In this document: piece after piece, positions 1-9,480 of the stretch
How positions within the stretch are numbered: the stretch's first letter is position 1
How the letters are laid out: every line of letters begins with the position of its first letter
NCBI GenBank assembly: GCA_029945375.1
Contig: CM057057.1
Coordinates: 620,001-684,000, forward strand
DNA length: 64,000 nucleotides
From: Agaricus subrufescens
Taxonomy: Eukaryota; Basidiomycota; Agaricomycetes; Agaricales; Agaricaceae
Reading direction: 5' to 3'
Notes under the pieces: model-generated
The model's input: the letters and a program-made list of their open reading frames with translations, nothing else
What the model was told of the DNA's origin: nothing
Databases searched by the model: none
Made by a program: the position numbers and the translations under genes

Positions 1-876
1 TTCAGTAATTGGCATTGGAAACTGACAAAGAAGACTTTACCAGTGTCCCAATCATGTGAACCGCAAAGTTGTCATGGCCGAAATAGGCTACAAAATGTGC
101 GATGCTTATAGACAAGTATAGAACACCAGATTCCATGAGAATGCGAATGATGAGTTGGAGTTGCCTTGCTGCGCTACTGTTTTCATCGTGTTTCAGACTC
201 TTCCAGATTCGCCATATCAGGAGACCTGACCAGAAAAGGCGTGAGTGGCGCCATCAAAGCCTAGTCTTGTTGCTTTGAGGAACTCACCGGTGCAGTATGC
301 ATTTAGCAGTATGGTCGAGGCCAAAAAAGGGATGATAGCGATTCCTGGACCGACGTGCATAATGACTTTGGCCCACTCATAGGGCCCAAAGTTCGGGTCA
401 TGAATGTTTTTTACTTGAAGAAATAGTTGTAAGACCGTGCAGACAATACCGCTAAGCCAGAGGAATATCGGGAACCACATGACTGCCATTCGCCTCGCAT
501 GAGTGACCCATAAGCGATACATCTGAAGAGTTGAGTTATCATCTGTTGCTTCGATATGCCCCATAAGAATGAACATACGAGAACAGTATCCGCCAGTAAG
601 ACGATGACCCCCGAAACTGTACACTGTTCGAGCCCAAATTTAATGAATCTGATTAGACGGTCTGTTGGTTATGCACTAACCTTCACGATCTCCTTCCAAG
701 GCGGCTCGGCGTACTCGCTTAATTGATGCCCTTGGTCAACCAAGGCTGCCTCCGCGATGGAGGTGTTCACATTTAATGCTTGGCCAATGATGACGAGTAC
801 GGCAATAACGTTGGTTGTGGTGAGAGTATACCATTGGATACTCCTTCCTGATCTGAACCTCCATCCGTCGTCAGTG
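1..876 (-). CDS. Multi-pass integral membrane protein, partial (broken by gap and window edge)
   Basis: Reverse-strand gene read as four exons at about 876-681, 623-579, 522-288 and 225-41. The introns between them (624-680, 523-578, 226-287) have GT..AG ends and matching phases. A further donor at position 40 suggests the gene continues past the window start. The joined product has several hydrophobic segments, including VIVLLADTVL next to MYRLWVTHARR, then FPIFLWLSGIVCTVLQLF, a segment ending in STILLNAYCTG, and a C-proximal region starting LLIWRIWK. This order (membrane helix, aromatic-basic turn, membrane helix, then LIWRIW) resembles a large, uncharacterised Agaricomycete family of about seven-helix membrane proteins; that assignment is from memory. 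The N-terminus lies in or beyond the N gap. Function is unknown. Confidence 0.6.
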
Positions 877-976
877 NNNNNNNNNNNNNNNNNNNNNNNN
901 NNNNNNNNNNNNNNNNNNNNNNNNNNNNNNNNNNNNNNNNNNNNNNNNNNNNNNNNNNNNNNNNNNNNNNNNNNNN
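877..976. other. Assembly gap of exactly 100 N
   Basis: One hundred undetermined bases. A run of exactly 100 usually marks a scaffold join of unknown true length. It falls between the coding exon on its left and the tandem-repeat tract on its right, so repeats are the likely reason for the break. The 5' end of the membrane-protein gene is hidden here. Confidence 0.99.
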
Positions 977-1720
977 GGGTGCTTGACTTTCTGTCAGTAC
1001 CTTTCTCGTAGGTGCCAGACTTTATATCGGCGACCGATGGTATACTTGTTGGCAAGCGATGATGTACTTCGTTGTACGTTGATCGATGTTTGGCTCTCTC
1101 ACATATCTGTCCTTCTCACCTTCATCATCTGACGTTTCGTCGGTGAGCACACTGAAGAGGTGCTTGACTTTGCGTCAGTACCCTTCTCGTAGATGCCAGA
1201 CATTATGTCGGCGATCAATGATGTACTTTTTGTATGTTGCTCGGTGCGCTCTCCCATCTTCCCTTCCCTCCTTCATCATTGATGTTTCGTTAGTGAAGAC
1301 ACCGAAGAGACACTCGACTTTGCGTCGGTAGGCTTCTTGACGATGCCAGATGTAGTATCGGTGAATTCATTAACTTCGAACATGACCTCTAACCACCCCG
1401 TTGATAGTAGGCTTCCTCTTGTGTGTCGGCGAAGTTCTGGCGTGCCAAGCATATATATATCAAGTCACTTTTTAAGTAGGTGTACGCCTCTCTCTACGTG
1501 ATATCCGCTATCAGCAAACCTAGCAACATTTCTCGATCTTACTATCATAGCAAGTGAACGTTGGGGCCACCGTCTGTCATATACCCTGCCCTCTCACTTC
1601 GCCTGGCATTCGTCGGTGAGCCGAGGGAGTGAGCGCCGATAAACTTCTTGCTTGACGTGGTGTCAGTGAGCCTCGAGGTCTCTCCTGTGCCTGACTTTAT
1701 GCCGGCAAAAACGGTGGTTG
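977..1720. repeat. Degenerate tandem repeat, unit about 150-180 bp
   Basis: A motif containing GCTTGACTTTGCGTCAGTAC, then CTTCTCGTAGATGCCAGAC and a GTCGGCGA block, recurs at about 980, 1160 and 1310. A decayed fourth copy lies near 1650-1700 (CTTGACGTGGTGTCAGTGAG and later GCCTGACTTTATGCCGGC). The units share linker text such as TTCATCATxxGACGTTTCGT and GAGxACACxGAAGAG. No gene could be supported in 1056-1890 apart from these repeats. Confidence 0.75.
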
Positions 1721-1839
1721 TTTTGGAACAATCAAACTTAGATTCTTCCTAGGTTGTATATAGAAAAGCAGAATATAATATCCGACAATCTAGATACGGC
1801 TGGACGACGACTTCGAATGCGCACGGACCCCTCAGCGCA

Positions 1840-1847
1840 TATATAAA
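1840..1847 (+). promoter_or_regulatory. Putative TATA box
   Basis: TATATAAA lies 44 bp before the ATG at 1891. That spacing would give a very short 5' leader. It is the only TATA-like element in the immediate upstream region of the gene that follows. Confidence 0.4.
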
Positions 1848-1890
1848 TTCGCTATCTTCAACACGTCTTCGCCATCCCATCTATCAGCCA

Positions 1891-2606
1891 ATGTCCGAAT
1901 TCTTTGACGCGTTCCCAGTCTATGGCCTATTCCCGCCAGGTTTTACTTTTACGGATTACCTTCACAATGAGCCTGCTGTTACTGGCCATATCTTACAATT
2001 TTTGCAGGGTTACCGGGTTGCTCTACCTAGTACACTCATAGAGGTGGGTATATCTGACTCGTATTATTTCAATTTTAACTTACACTTTATTAGTATGACA
2101 CCAGGGCAAATTCTGCTCGCGTAGAGGCAGCAGATGGTGTCATGATTGATGTTGTCGACATCCATCCGCCGCTCACAGTCCCCCTCGATCATTTCAATAT
2201 CATATTCTCCGGACGCGTGACAGGTACCACTACTCTACGAGCTCAAGAATACAAGTTTTTGAGTGATGATCACGGTATGAACGCAGCTTCATGAGTTACT
2301 AGTTCTGATCACGTCATAGATTTTCACCTAGGGCGACTTCTGATGGAACACCTTGCAAGAACAACTACATGGGGCATAGAATTTCTTCTCTCGAGTGACA
2401 CTGAGAGTGAAGACGAAGATAGAGGCAGAGAAACAAATGGTAGTAACAGCACAAATAGAGGTGGACGAGGGCATGGGCGCGGGCGCGGGCATGAGCGTGG
2501 ACGTGGGCATGAGCGTGGGCGTGGGCATGAGCGTGGGCGTGGGCATGAGCGTGGGCGTGGGCGTGGGCGTGGTGGTGGACATGGACGCATCAATAGAGCT
2601 TCTTAG
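1891..2606 (+). CDS. Hypothetical protein with C-terminal RGHE-repeat (RG-rich) tail
   Basis: Three exons (1891-2043, 2094-2274, 2320-2606) join in frame to 206 residues. The introns of 50 and 45 bp have GTGGGT..TAG and GTATGA..TAG ends. The N-terminal ~130 residues look globular (start MSEFFDAFPVYGLFPPGF), with no family recognised. From about residue 145 the chain becomes acidic (SSDTESEDED) and then changes to a low-complexity tail of repeated RGHE units followed by RGRGRGGG. RG/RGG-like tails commonly bind RNA or nucleic acid and are methylated on arginine in other proteins; whether this one does is inference. The tail is encoded by a 12-bp DNA repeat and is expected to vary in length between strains. 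Neighbouring retroelement debris leaves open that this is a young gene. Confidence 0.6.
2466..2582 (+). repeat. 12-bp coding minisatellite
   Basis: Repeats of the type GGGCATGAGCGT (with GGGCGT variants) encode the RGHE tail of the preceding gene. The same array is open in other frames, which is why long reading frames appear on both strands here. Confidence 0.85.
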
Positions 2607-2789
2607 ATGCCCAAAGTATCTATCTAGTCATATCTTGCTCAAGTGTGTGGTCAATTTACCCCCACTTCAACCTCTGAATTTTAGTGTCCATATATGTAAA
2701 CTTGATCCAACCCCAGTATTGATGCAAGGTAAGTAAAAAAAAAAAGACCAAGACACAGATAAAGGCACAAGTGAGATCAAGGTTGTCTT

Positions 2790-3105
2790 GAGTGCATCCC
2801 TACATCACCCCTAGTTTATCCCTGCCTCATCTAGAGCTCATCCCTAGCCCATCCCTACTCCATCCCTACCTCATTCTCAGCCCATCTCCAGCCCATCCCT
2901 ACTCCATCCCTACCTCAACCCCAGCCCATCCCCAGCCCATCCCTACTCCATCCCATCCCTACTCCATCCCTACTCATTCCCTATCTCATCTCCAGCTCAA
3001 TCCCAGCCCATCCCCAGCCCATCCCTACCTCAACCCCAGCCCATCCCCAGCCCATCCCTACTCCATCCCTACTCATTCCCTATCTCATCTCCAGCTCACC
3101 CCTGC
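2790..3105. repeat. Pyrimidine-rich minisatellite (CCCATCCCTA / CTCATC units)
   Basis: The tract is built from CCCATCCCTACTCCATCCCT, CAGCCCATCC and CCTCAACCCCAG units in irregular order, with strong C/T bias on this strand. A 161-codon open frame across it is a product of composition. It lies between the RG-tail gene and the retroelement remains. Confidence 0.8.
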
Positions 3106-3173
3106 TTTAAAAACCCTACTCTACCTCTACAAGTCCCAGATAACCCCCCTAACTAAACAACAACGCCCAGAAC

Positions 3174-3902
3174 ATTGCAGGATCGGTAATCGCCCCCATC
3201 AGACTCTGCGGAGGAGACGAAGGAATCGTAGCCGAACACTTCAACAAAATCCTAGCCGAACTGCACAAGATAACTAACACCCACATCGAATTCAACGCCC
3301 ACTCCATCGCCTGTCACTCAGTCAGAATGCTCGACGTCCTGGATCGAGTAGGACCTGCCGAAGAACTAGACGCCGCAGATGCAATCTGCAAACCTTATCG
3401 ATTGGAACCCGAAACCAGACCCAACACTCCGCCAACCGAAGCTATCCCCATCCCTGACCCCACTCCCTTACCTGTCCCGAAGCAGGAAAACGATCCCATG
3501 GACGAAGATTCCGACAAAGAAAACATACGACCGGTTTCGAACCGCGTCTCTAATATTCATTCCCCCGATCTAGCCGAAGAAGCCGACACCCTTCACCGCT
3601 ATCTGGATTTCATACCAAACGCCACCGTACCCACCGAATTCAAAATGCCCACCACCTATTGTTTCGCCTACAACAACCGATACAAATCTCCCGAAGAAAG
3701 GCTTGCATACTGGAACGTCATCCTCACCGTCTTGTTGATGAAAAAAGGGAAGGACGAAACCTTCAAAGGACTGCCGATACGCATCATCGTGGGCGGACGA
3801 GACAATGCTCCTCACTTCATCGGTTTCAACGAAAAGACCAACCAATGGATTGTAGCTGACACCAAGAGGAAGCTCCTAAACAACCTCCTCGCACATATCT
3901 AA
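3174..3902 (+). CDS. Unrecognised ORF of an LTR retroelement, directly upstream of its 3' LTR
   Basis: The ATG at 3327 opens 191 codons to a TAA at 3900-3902. The same frame is open upstream to an in-frame TAA near 3150, and a TTGCAG at about 3174-3179 could be a splice acceptor. The product has a Pro-rich acidic linker (about residues 25-75, including DPMDEDSDKEN) and a more globular C-terminal half with PTTYCFAYNNRYKSPEERL and GGRDNAPHFIGF. I do not recognise the domain: it is not reverse transcriptase, integrase or RNase H. Position, 40 bp before a purine tract and LTR, suggests it belongs to the element, possibly as an additional or gag-like ORF of a non-autonomous or 5'-truncated copy. 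Confidence 0.4.
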   Translation: MAGSVIAPIRLCGGDEGIVAEHFNKILAELHKITNTHIEFNAHSIACHSVRMLDVLDRVGPAEELDAADAICKPYRLEPETRPNTPPTEAIPIPDPTPLPVPKQENDPMDEDSDKENIRPVSNRVSNIHSPDLAEEADTLHRYLDFIPNATVPTEFKMPTTYCFAYNNRYKSPEERLAYWNVILTVLLMKKGKDETFKGLPIRIIVGGRDNAPHFIGFNEKTNQWIVADTKRKLLNNLLAHI

Positions 3903-3942
3903 TGTCGCTTCGATTGGAATCTGAAGCCTGAACGGAGGGTGA

Positions 3943-4233
3943 TGTTACGATCTATTTCTGTTAGCGTCCCCTGACCCAGGTCCACATGCTACCGCTCCAC
4001 ACCCATATGCTCGCCTTACTTATTTCGTATACTTGTTCTCATCGTTAGTCAGACACCTCGGGCATACTTACTCAGCCCCCTTTCTACTTCTATTATTAGG
4101 TAGTCGACTCTGCTATAAGTAGCGTAGTAATACTCTGTATTCCTTACGCTTTACCAACTCGCTATATTCCCTTATCGCTCTCAAGTCTTTGCCTTAAGTT
4201 GCAACCTGAGCTAATCGCTATAAGGTCGTAACA
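3943..4233 (+). mobile_element. LTR of a retrotransposon (3' LTR), 291 bp
   Basis: The segment begins TGTTACGA and ends TCGTAACA, a perfect 8-bp terminal inverted repeat with the TG..CA ends of an LTR. It is preceded by a purine-rich stretch (AACGGAGGGTGA) that fits a polypurine tract, which marks it as a 3' LTR. Flanks GGTGA and GATAT do not match, so it is not a clean solo LTR. No second copy was found in the window. Base 4234 continues directly into copia coding sequence, so this element was inserted into a copia element. Confidence 0.8.
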
Positions 4234-4494
4234 GATATCCCTGTTCCATCACCATACCTGATCCTCTGCAATAACTCAGCAGCAATCTCTGTTGCAAACT
4301 GGGAAGTCATTTCTTTATGGACAAAACATATTGATGTTCAATATCATTTCCTTCATCAATATATGGGCAAAGAATTATCGACATTCTAGTTGCCTACTTC
4401 GGAGATGCCAGCAGATATCTTGACAAAGCCTTTACCCCAGCTAATCTTTGAGAAGCACCAGGAATCTCTTGGTGTCAGTGTTCTTCCTTCTTAA
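4234..4494 (+). pseudogene. C-terminal RNase H remnant of a Ty1/copia polyprotein
   Basis: Reading frame GAT ATC CCT... gives copia RNase H landmarks in order: a C-N-N-S-A-A-I block, then TKHIDVQYHF, then LPTSEMPADILTKPLP, and a terminal FEKHQESLGV followed by TAA at 4492. These match the well-known ending of copia polyproteins (TKHIDIxYHF ... ADILTKPL). A single in-frame TAG at 4387-4389 and loss of everything upstream make it a dead copy. It starts at the first base after the neighbouring LTR, so that element interrupted it. Confidence 0.85.
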
Positions 4495-4614
4495 CTTCAT
4501 CCTGTTCAATTCAACACTTCTGTTTCTTTTCCAATTACTATTCTATTATTTCTATTTCTATTCGCTTTCTATCATTTCCTTTCCTCATGCCATCACTTTG
4601 TCTTTTTGTGGGGG

Positions 4615-4863
4615 TGTATTGAACTATCATAAAGACTACATCAGCTGACATGTAGGAACTATCATGTGATCTCATGTATATTTGATTCTTTCTTTGTTTA
4701 CACCACTTCCAGTTGTTCTATCATCTGGAAGTGTGCGTATCCTTTTATCTTCTCTTCACCACATGTATTAACTTATCCTGTAGCTCTAACGTGTCTACGT
4801 CGACTACAGGTAATACAGTTGTTCTATCATCTGGAAGTCTCTAACTTGTCTACGTCGACTACA
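4615..4863 (+). mobile_element. Probable copia 3' LTR
   Basis: Directly after a TTTTTGTGGGGG polypurine tract comes a segment that starts TGTATTG and ends GACTACA, with TGTA..TACA ends and a length plausible for a copia LTR. Inside it two strings are duplicated: TTGTTCTATCATCTGGAAGT (about 4713 and 4819) and GTCTACGTCGACTACAG (about 4791 and 4848). The duplicated region looks like an internal LTR repeat. The exact 3' end is uncertain because no target duplication could be checked. Confidence 0.6.
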
Positions 4864-4914
4864 GTCAACATCATTGACATTGAGACTTGTTCATTAATAT
4901 GATCTACACTTTTT

Positions 4915-7900
4915 TCACCACCAGGGAGAGTCACAATTAACAACCTCTTTAAACATAAAATCAAGCATCATCAGGTCATGTTCCTTCTTGATTTCCTCGC
5001 CATCACATACTCCTTGCGGCCTTCGCAATTGTTTACAATCTCCCACATTCCTAGGATATACCGTTTGTCCAATTACACCTGCCCAATCAAAATCCACTAG
5101 CTTGATTCTGTATTCTTCACCCTCCTCCTTGATCATAATGTTTGCATCACGAACATCTCCATGCACAAAATTATCGTCATGCATTTCATCCACCACTCTG
5201 CGAATTCTCCCAAATAATTCCTTTGTGTTTGGCGTGTCGAGCATCTTCCACGATTCATCAAGTCGTTCCATAACCACCATGGTCCACCCTCCTTTCAATT
5301 CCTGCCATCCAAATAGTTTAGGTGCCGATCCCCTTTGTGCACACGACCGGTGTGCTTGTATCGAATAGCGCTGCACAAATTTGATCATTACATCCTTCCT
5401 ATCCCACCTTCCAGTAAACAACAGCTTTTCTGCCATTGGTTGCGATATATACTGCACTTCGTTTTCACCATTATCCCCATTGAAATGATGGTATGCAGGA
5501 AAGAATAGGTTGTTTGCGTCCTTAACTGGTATCGTCATCGTGTCTGACGCATACAGTGTCTCCAACTTTTTCACCGCTTCCCGAAGTGCTCCTAGGTGTC
5601 GGCCAAGGATTGTCCATTGTGAATCTGCCGTCTGGTGATAATCCACGCGCACTGTCTGGCCTAGCATTTGCACATTCACCTGTGTCGTGAACGCCATCCC
5701 AAAAAACCCAATCAACGGCCCTAAAGTGCCCGTACAGTTAGCGGTTACCACTTATTCAAGCCACCTTTAGACTTACCAGCGACGTACATCCCAATGCACG
5801 GGTAGGTAAATTTAGTGTCTGCCGGAGCCAGGTACGATCGGTAATACGCTGCTGTTTGAAACACTGGTTCGGCACCTGCTGAACCTATTTCATTCTTGAT
5901 CTCAACAATCAGGCATGGCCGTCCGTTACGGATTATACTGCCGTCAGTCCTGTATTGAGACCCGGCTTTGCTTTTCTGGATGTCCAGATTGTGCAACTTG
6001 CAGAGCTTAAGAAAAGCCTCTTGCCGATCCGACTCGCAGGAGTAAAACTGGGACAATTGTGACAATGCCATCGCGAATCGGTAATCCTCTGTTTTTGGGT
6101 TATAGCTTTCACAGTCGTGTTGGAATTCGTTCAGAATTGGATGAAGAAGTGTGACGGGTATTGTTGGCGCCAGTGTGATCGGACGGTTGCATTGAAAGTG
6201 AGAGGTGCCACCTTCTCGTTGTAATTCCAGCAATCGCTCACAGGTCATTTGCGAAGGCGTCATTTTCGGGCCTAGATGCTTCTGCCGTAAACGCAACATT
6301 GACGGCGAAAGTCCTTGGCCTGGTCCTAGAATGAGCATGAAATGAATATTGAGTGTGACCGATCAACTCACTGCAAGGTTTGTCCAGAGATGGGTCTATT
6401 ATAATGACCATTAGGGTTAGGGATACTGTCGGGAACCGAATGAAGACGTACTAGGGAACTGCACTATCAACATGTCGTCATCACTGAGGCCAAGGTCTCT
6501 TAGATTTATGCTGTCTTGAAGCGCGGTGGCATTGGCATCATCCTTGATATTTTCAATGACCTTGGACTCTGTGTTTGTATGAAAATGTGGCTCGTAACGC
6601 CATATAGTGAGCTCTGCGGCGTCAACATGTCCAAGTTCTTGCGGCCTTTGATTCTTGACGCGTAATCGCAAGTCTGAGACAGATACGGCAAACACTTTCA
6701 CAGCTGTTCCTTCGAAAATATTGTTTTCATTGGCAAGGCGGTACCATACCATTACCCCTGAACAAAGGAGTTAACAATGAATAGCAGTGGGAAAGAAGGA
6801 AAGCGCACCAGGAAGCTTGACAAGCAGTGTCTCCTCTTCCTCAATGTTACAATCTATAAGTTTCGTCGTCTCTCCCAAGGGCTTTGTTTCCGTTAAGATC
6901 TTTCGGACGTTTTCTTCGAAATTGTCCTCATGTACATCATCCAGCTGGAGGGATGTACGGTATATTTTGAGACGCGCAATGTCAGCACAACCATGAGCAT
7001 CTTTAATTCTCTTAACTAGGTGTCGAATAGTGAGAGAGGACCCGCTGAGCTCGAGACTGGTAACAGGAGTTACGATGCGGTGGGTTTGGTCGATGACTGC
7101 GTATTGTAGGGTAATAACGCCTAAATTAGAAGTTAGAGATGGATGATGAGTGGGAGAAAGAAGAAGGCGCACAAGGAAGCTCGACAAGCAGTATCTCCTC
7201 TTTCCCGATGTTACAATCTCTAAGTCTCCTCGCCGCTCCCAAGGGCTTTATTTTTTTCATGAGCGCTGAGACGTTTTGTTCGAGCTCGTTATCAGTGGCT
7301 ACCAAGGATGACTTGTATACATTGAGGGAAGCGGGTTGAATGTTGTGATAATCCTGCTCCTTCGCTACGAATTGTTCCTTCAGCTGGTTGATAGTACAAC
7401 CCGTATCTATTGTGAGATAATTTTCCGGAGCTATGATCGTGTGTGACTGGTCGACAATGCAGTAGAGCACATCTCGCCCTAAGATTGGAAGTTAGAGATG
7501 GATGATGAGTGGGAGAAAGAAGAAGGCGCACAAGGAAGCTCGACAAGCAGTATCTCCTCTTTCCCGATGTTACAATCTCTAAGTCTCCTCGCCGCTCCCA
7601 AGGGCTTTATTTTTTTCATGAGCGCTGAGACGTTTTGTTCGAGCTCGTTATCAGTGGCTACCAAGGATGACTTGTATACATTGAGGGAAGCGGGTTGAAT
7701 GTTGTGATAATCCTGCTCCTTCGCTACGAATTTTTCCTTCAGCTGGTTGATAGTACAACCCGTATCTATTGTGAGATAATTTTCCGGAGCTATGATCGTG
7801 TATGACTGGTCGACAATGCAGTAGAGCACATCTCGCCCTAAGATTGGAAGTTAGAGATGGATGATGAGTGGGAGAAAGAAGAAGGCGCACAAGGAACCCC

Positions 7901-8559
7901 AACAACCAGTATCTCCTCTTTCCCGATGTTACACTCCACAAGTCTGTTCGCCGCTTCCAACGGCTTTGTTTTTTTCATGAGCGCAGAGACCGCTTGTGCA
8001 AGCTCATCAGTGGCTACCAAAGATGACTTGTATATGTCGAGGGAAGTGGGTTCAATGTCGTGATAACTTTGCTCCTTCTCTACGAGTTTTTCCTTCAGCT
8101 GCTCAATAGTACAACGCGCGTCAATCTTCTGGAGAGATTTTTTCGCAGCTATGATCGTGTGTGACTGGTCGACAATGCAGTAGAGCATATCTCGCCCTAA
8201 GATTGAAAGTTAGAGATGGATGATGAGTGGGAGAAAGAAGAAGGCGCACAAGGAACTTCAACAACCAGTATCTCCTCTTTCCCGATGTTACAATCTCCAA
8301 GTTTCGTCGTCTCTCCCAAGGGCTTTCTTCCCTTGAGGATCATTTGGACATTTTCTTGGAAATTATCCTTATATTCATCATCCAGCTGGAGGGATGTACG
8401 GTATACTTTGAGACGCGCGGGATGACCAGCATCTTGAACTCCCTTGACCACGTCTCCAATAGTGAGAGAGGATCCGCTGAGCTCGAGACTAGTAACAGGA
8501 GCTACGATGATGCGCGCTTGGTTGACCATTGCGTATTGCAGAGTAGTGATGCCTGACAT
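4915..8559 (-). CDS. Crinkler-type protein: six ubiquitin-like headers, PD-(D/E)XK nuclease-like domain, protein kinase
   Basis: Nine exons (8559-8250, 8196-7891, 7837-7532, 7478-7173, 7120-6809, 6757-6452, 6395-6372, 6325-5777, 5720-4915) join without a break to 1074 residues. Exons 1-6 each encode one ~102-residue ubiquitin-like Crinkler header (pattern LYCIVDQSHTI, then K-x-S-L, K-P-L and L-x-D-C-N-I-G), all bounded by phase-1 introns. Exon 8 (about residues 624-806) carries TDGSIIRNGRPCLIVEIKNE, with D751 and E765-x-K767 fitting a PD-(D/E)XK nuclease core. Exon 9 is a compact kinase: VMIKF (K920), HGDVRDAN (H993, D995, N1000) and VDFD (D1016 in the DFG position). Header-nuclease-kinase architecture is known for fungal Crinklers, proposed as nuclear-acting effectors or conflict proteins. 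No signal peptide is visible. The start is the first ATG; an upstream frame extension has no ATG. The 24-bp exon 7 is the least certain part. Confidence 0.85.
7132..8208. repeat. Tandem 359-bp duplication of an exon-intron unit
   Basis: The same intron-exon text starts at 7132, 7491, 7850 and again at 8209, an exact 359-bp period. The first two units (exons 4 and 3 of the Crinkler) differ at only a few bases including the intron; the third is diverged. Each unit carries one 306-bp phase-1/phase-1 exon plus a 53-bp intron, so copy number can change without disturbing the frame. Confidence 0.95.
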
Positions 8560-9480
8560 GGTGAGAAGTAGGAATGTGATAGAGTCACAGTTGAACCGAC
8601 AACAACTTTTCACAGCTCACAGGGTCACAATAAGCCACATGTCTTATTAAATAAAATTTCGTGCCTTTTGTCACGAAAAGTCACAATAATAAGGCAGGTG
8701 CCCTACTGTGACACCGGCCCAGTGAGCTAGCTAGCGTATTTCAGAAGAGCTTTCTTTCTACAAACAAGGTACGCTATCTTATATACAAGATCATTTACAA
8801 TCATTTTCTCACGAAAGTCAGACCAAAAAAAAGGAAAAAAATTAACGCATTTTTTCGAGCTATTAAAATCCACTGCTTACATGATCACACCATCGGCCAA
8901 TGATGTAGCACTAAATTATAAAGTGAAGGCAAGGCATCTCTGTCAATACTAAACCATATATGGTAATATTGGTATCAATAAAATCGCACAATTATAATAT
9001 CTTTCGGACAGTGGTAGGGCGATTCCTCAGATACTGTATGTTTTTTTCCAAAGAACGGAGAAAAAGTCAAATTTGCTTATATCTCATCAACGGCCAGGCT
9101 CCTTCCCAGCCACGTACGTCCTATAGCGGACTCGACCAAACACAAACAAAGTATGGGTTTGCTCACACAGTGAGGGGCTGGCGCCAATTATCATTCGGCC
9201 ACCACCGATGCTTACACCAGCAATTATCATGAGGCAAAAAGGAAGCATAGATTGTCACGCTGTCTGCGCAATGCATGCGCTATCACTCTTGCCTCATCGT
9301 TGCACAATGGTAGCCCCTCAAAGCCAAGATTAAAATCTTACGAGGATATGCATTTTTTCAGATAAAATAAGACCCCGAACATTTGTGACCATTGAGCTTT
9401 TGGTGATCTAACTTGGTTTTAAAACAACACTAAGTAGTCCCTAAAGCATCCTACCAGTTAAACCGTGTGTATTTAGAAAT
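8560..9480. other. Intergenic region with mobile-element fragments
   Basis: No gene could be supported. About 8815-8905 (AAAAAAAAGGAAAAAAATyAmCGCATTTTTT, then CTGCTTAC and GGCCAAT) matches 28225-28320. About 9040-9090 (TTTTTTCCAAAGAACGGAGAAA, then TATATCTCATCAACxGC) matches 30910-30975. About 9090-9225 matches the reverse complement of the right end of the RecQ/DUF6589 element. The stretch is therefore a mosaic of element ends. Confidence 0.7.
9090..9225 (+). repeat. Solo copy of the RecQ/DUF6589 element terminal region
   Basis: The blocks CCAGGCTCCTxCCCAGCC, ACGTCCTATAGCGGACTCGA, AAACACxAACAAAGTAxGGG and CAGTGAGGGGCTGGC, followed by TTCGGCCAxCACCGA, occur here in the same order as in the reverse complement of 27450-27590. 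The left end (21325-21455) is a weaker match. It is either a MITE derived from the element or the remains of a deleted full copy. Confidence 0.7.

Noticed and set aside
2790..3105. Possible CRISPR-like array
   Set aside because: The units are irregular, without constant repeats and unique spacers, and the genome is eukaryotic. It is a minisatellite.
3943..4233. Solo LTR
   Set aside because: The flanking 5-mers differ and a purine tract precedes it, so it is better read as the 3' LTR of a longer copy.
7132..8208. Interpreting the 359-bp units as a non-coding sat-like repeat
   Set aside because: Each unit contains an open phase-1 exon with proper intron ends and the spliced frame closes, so it is an exon duplication.
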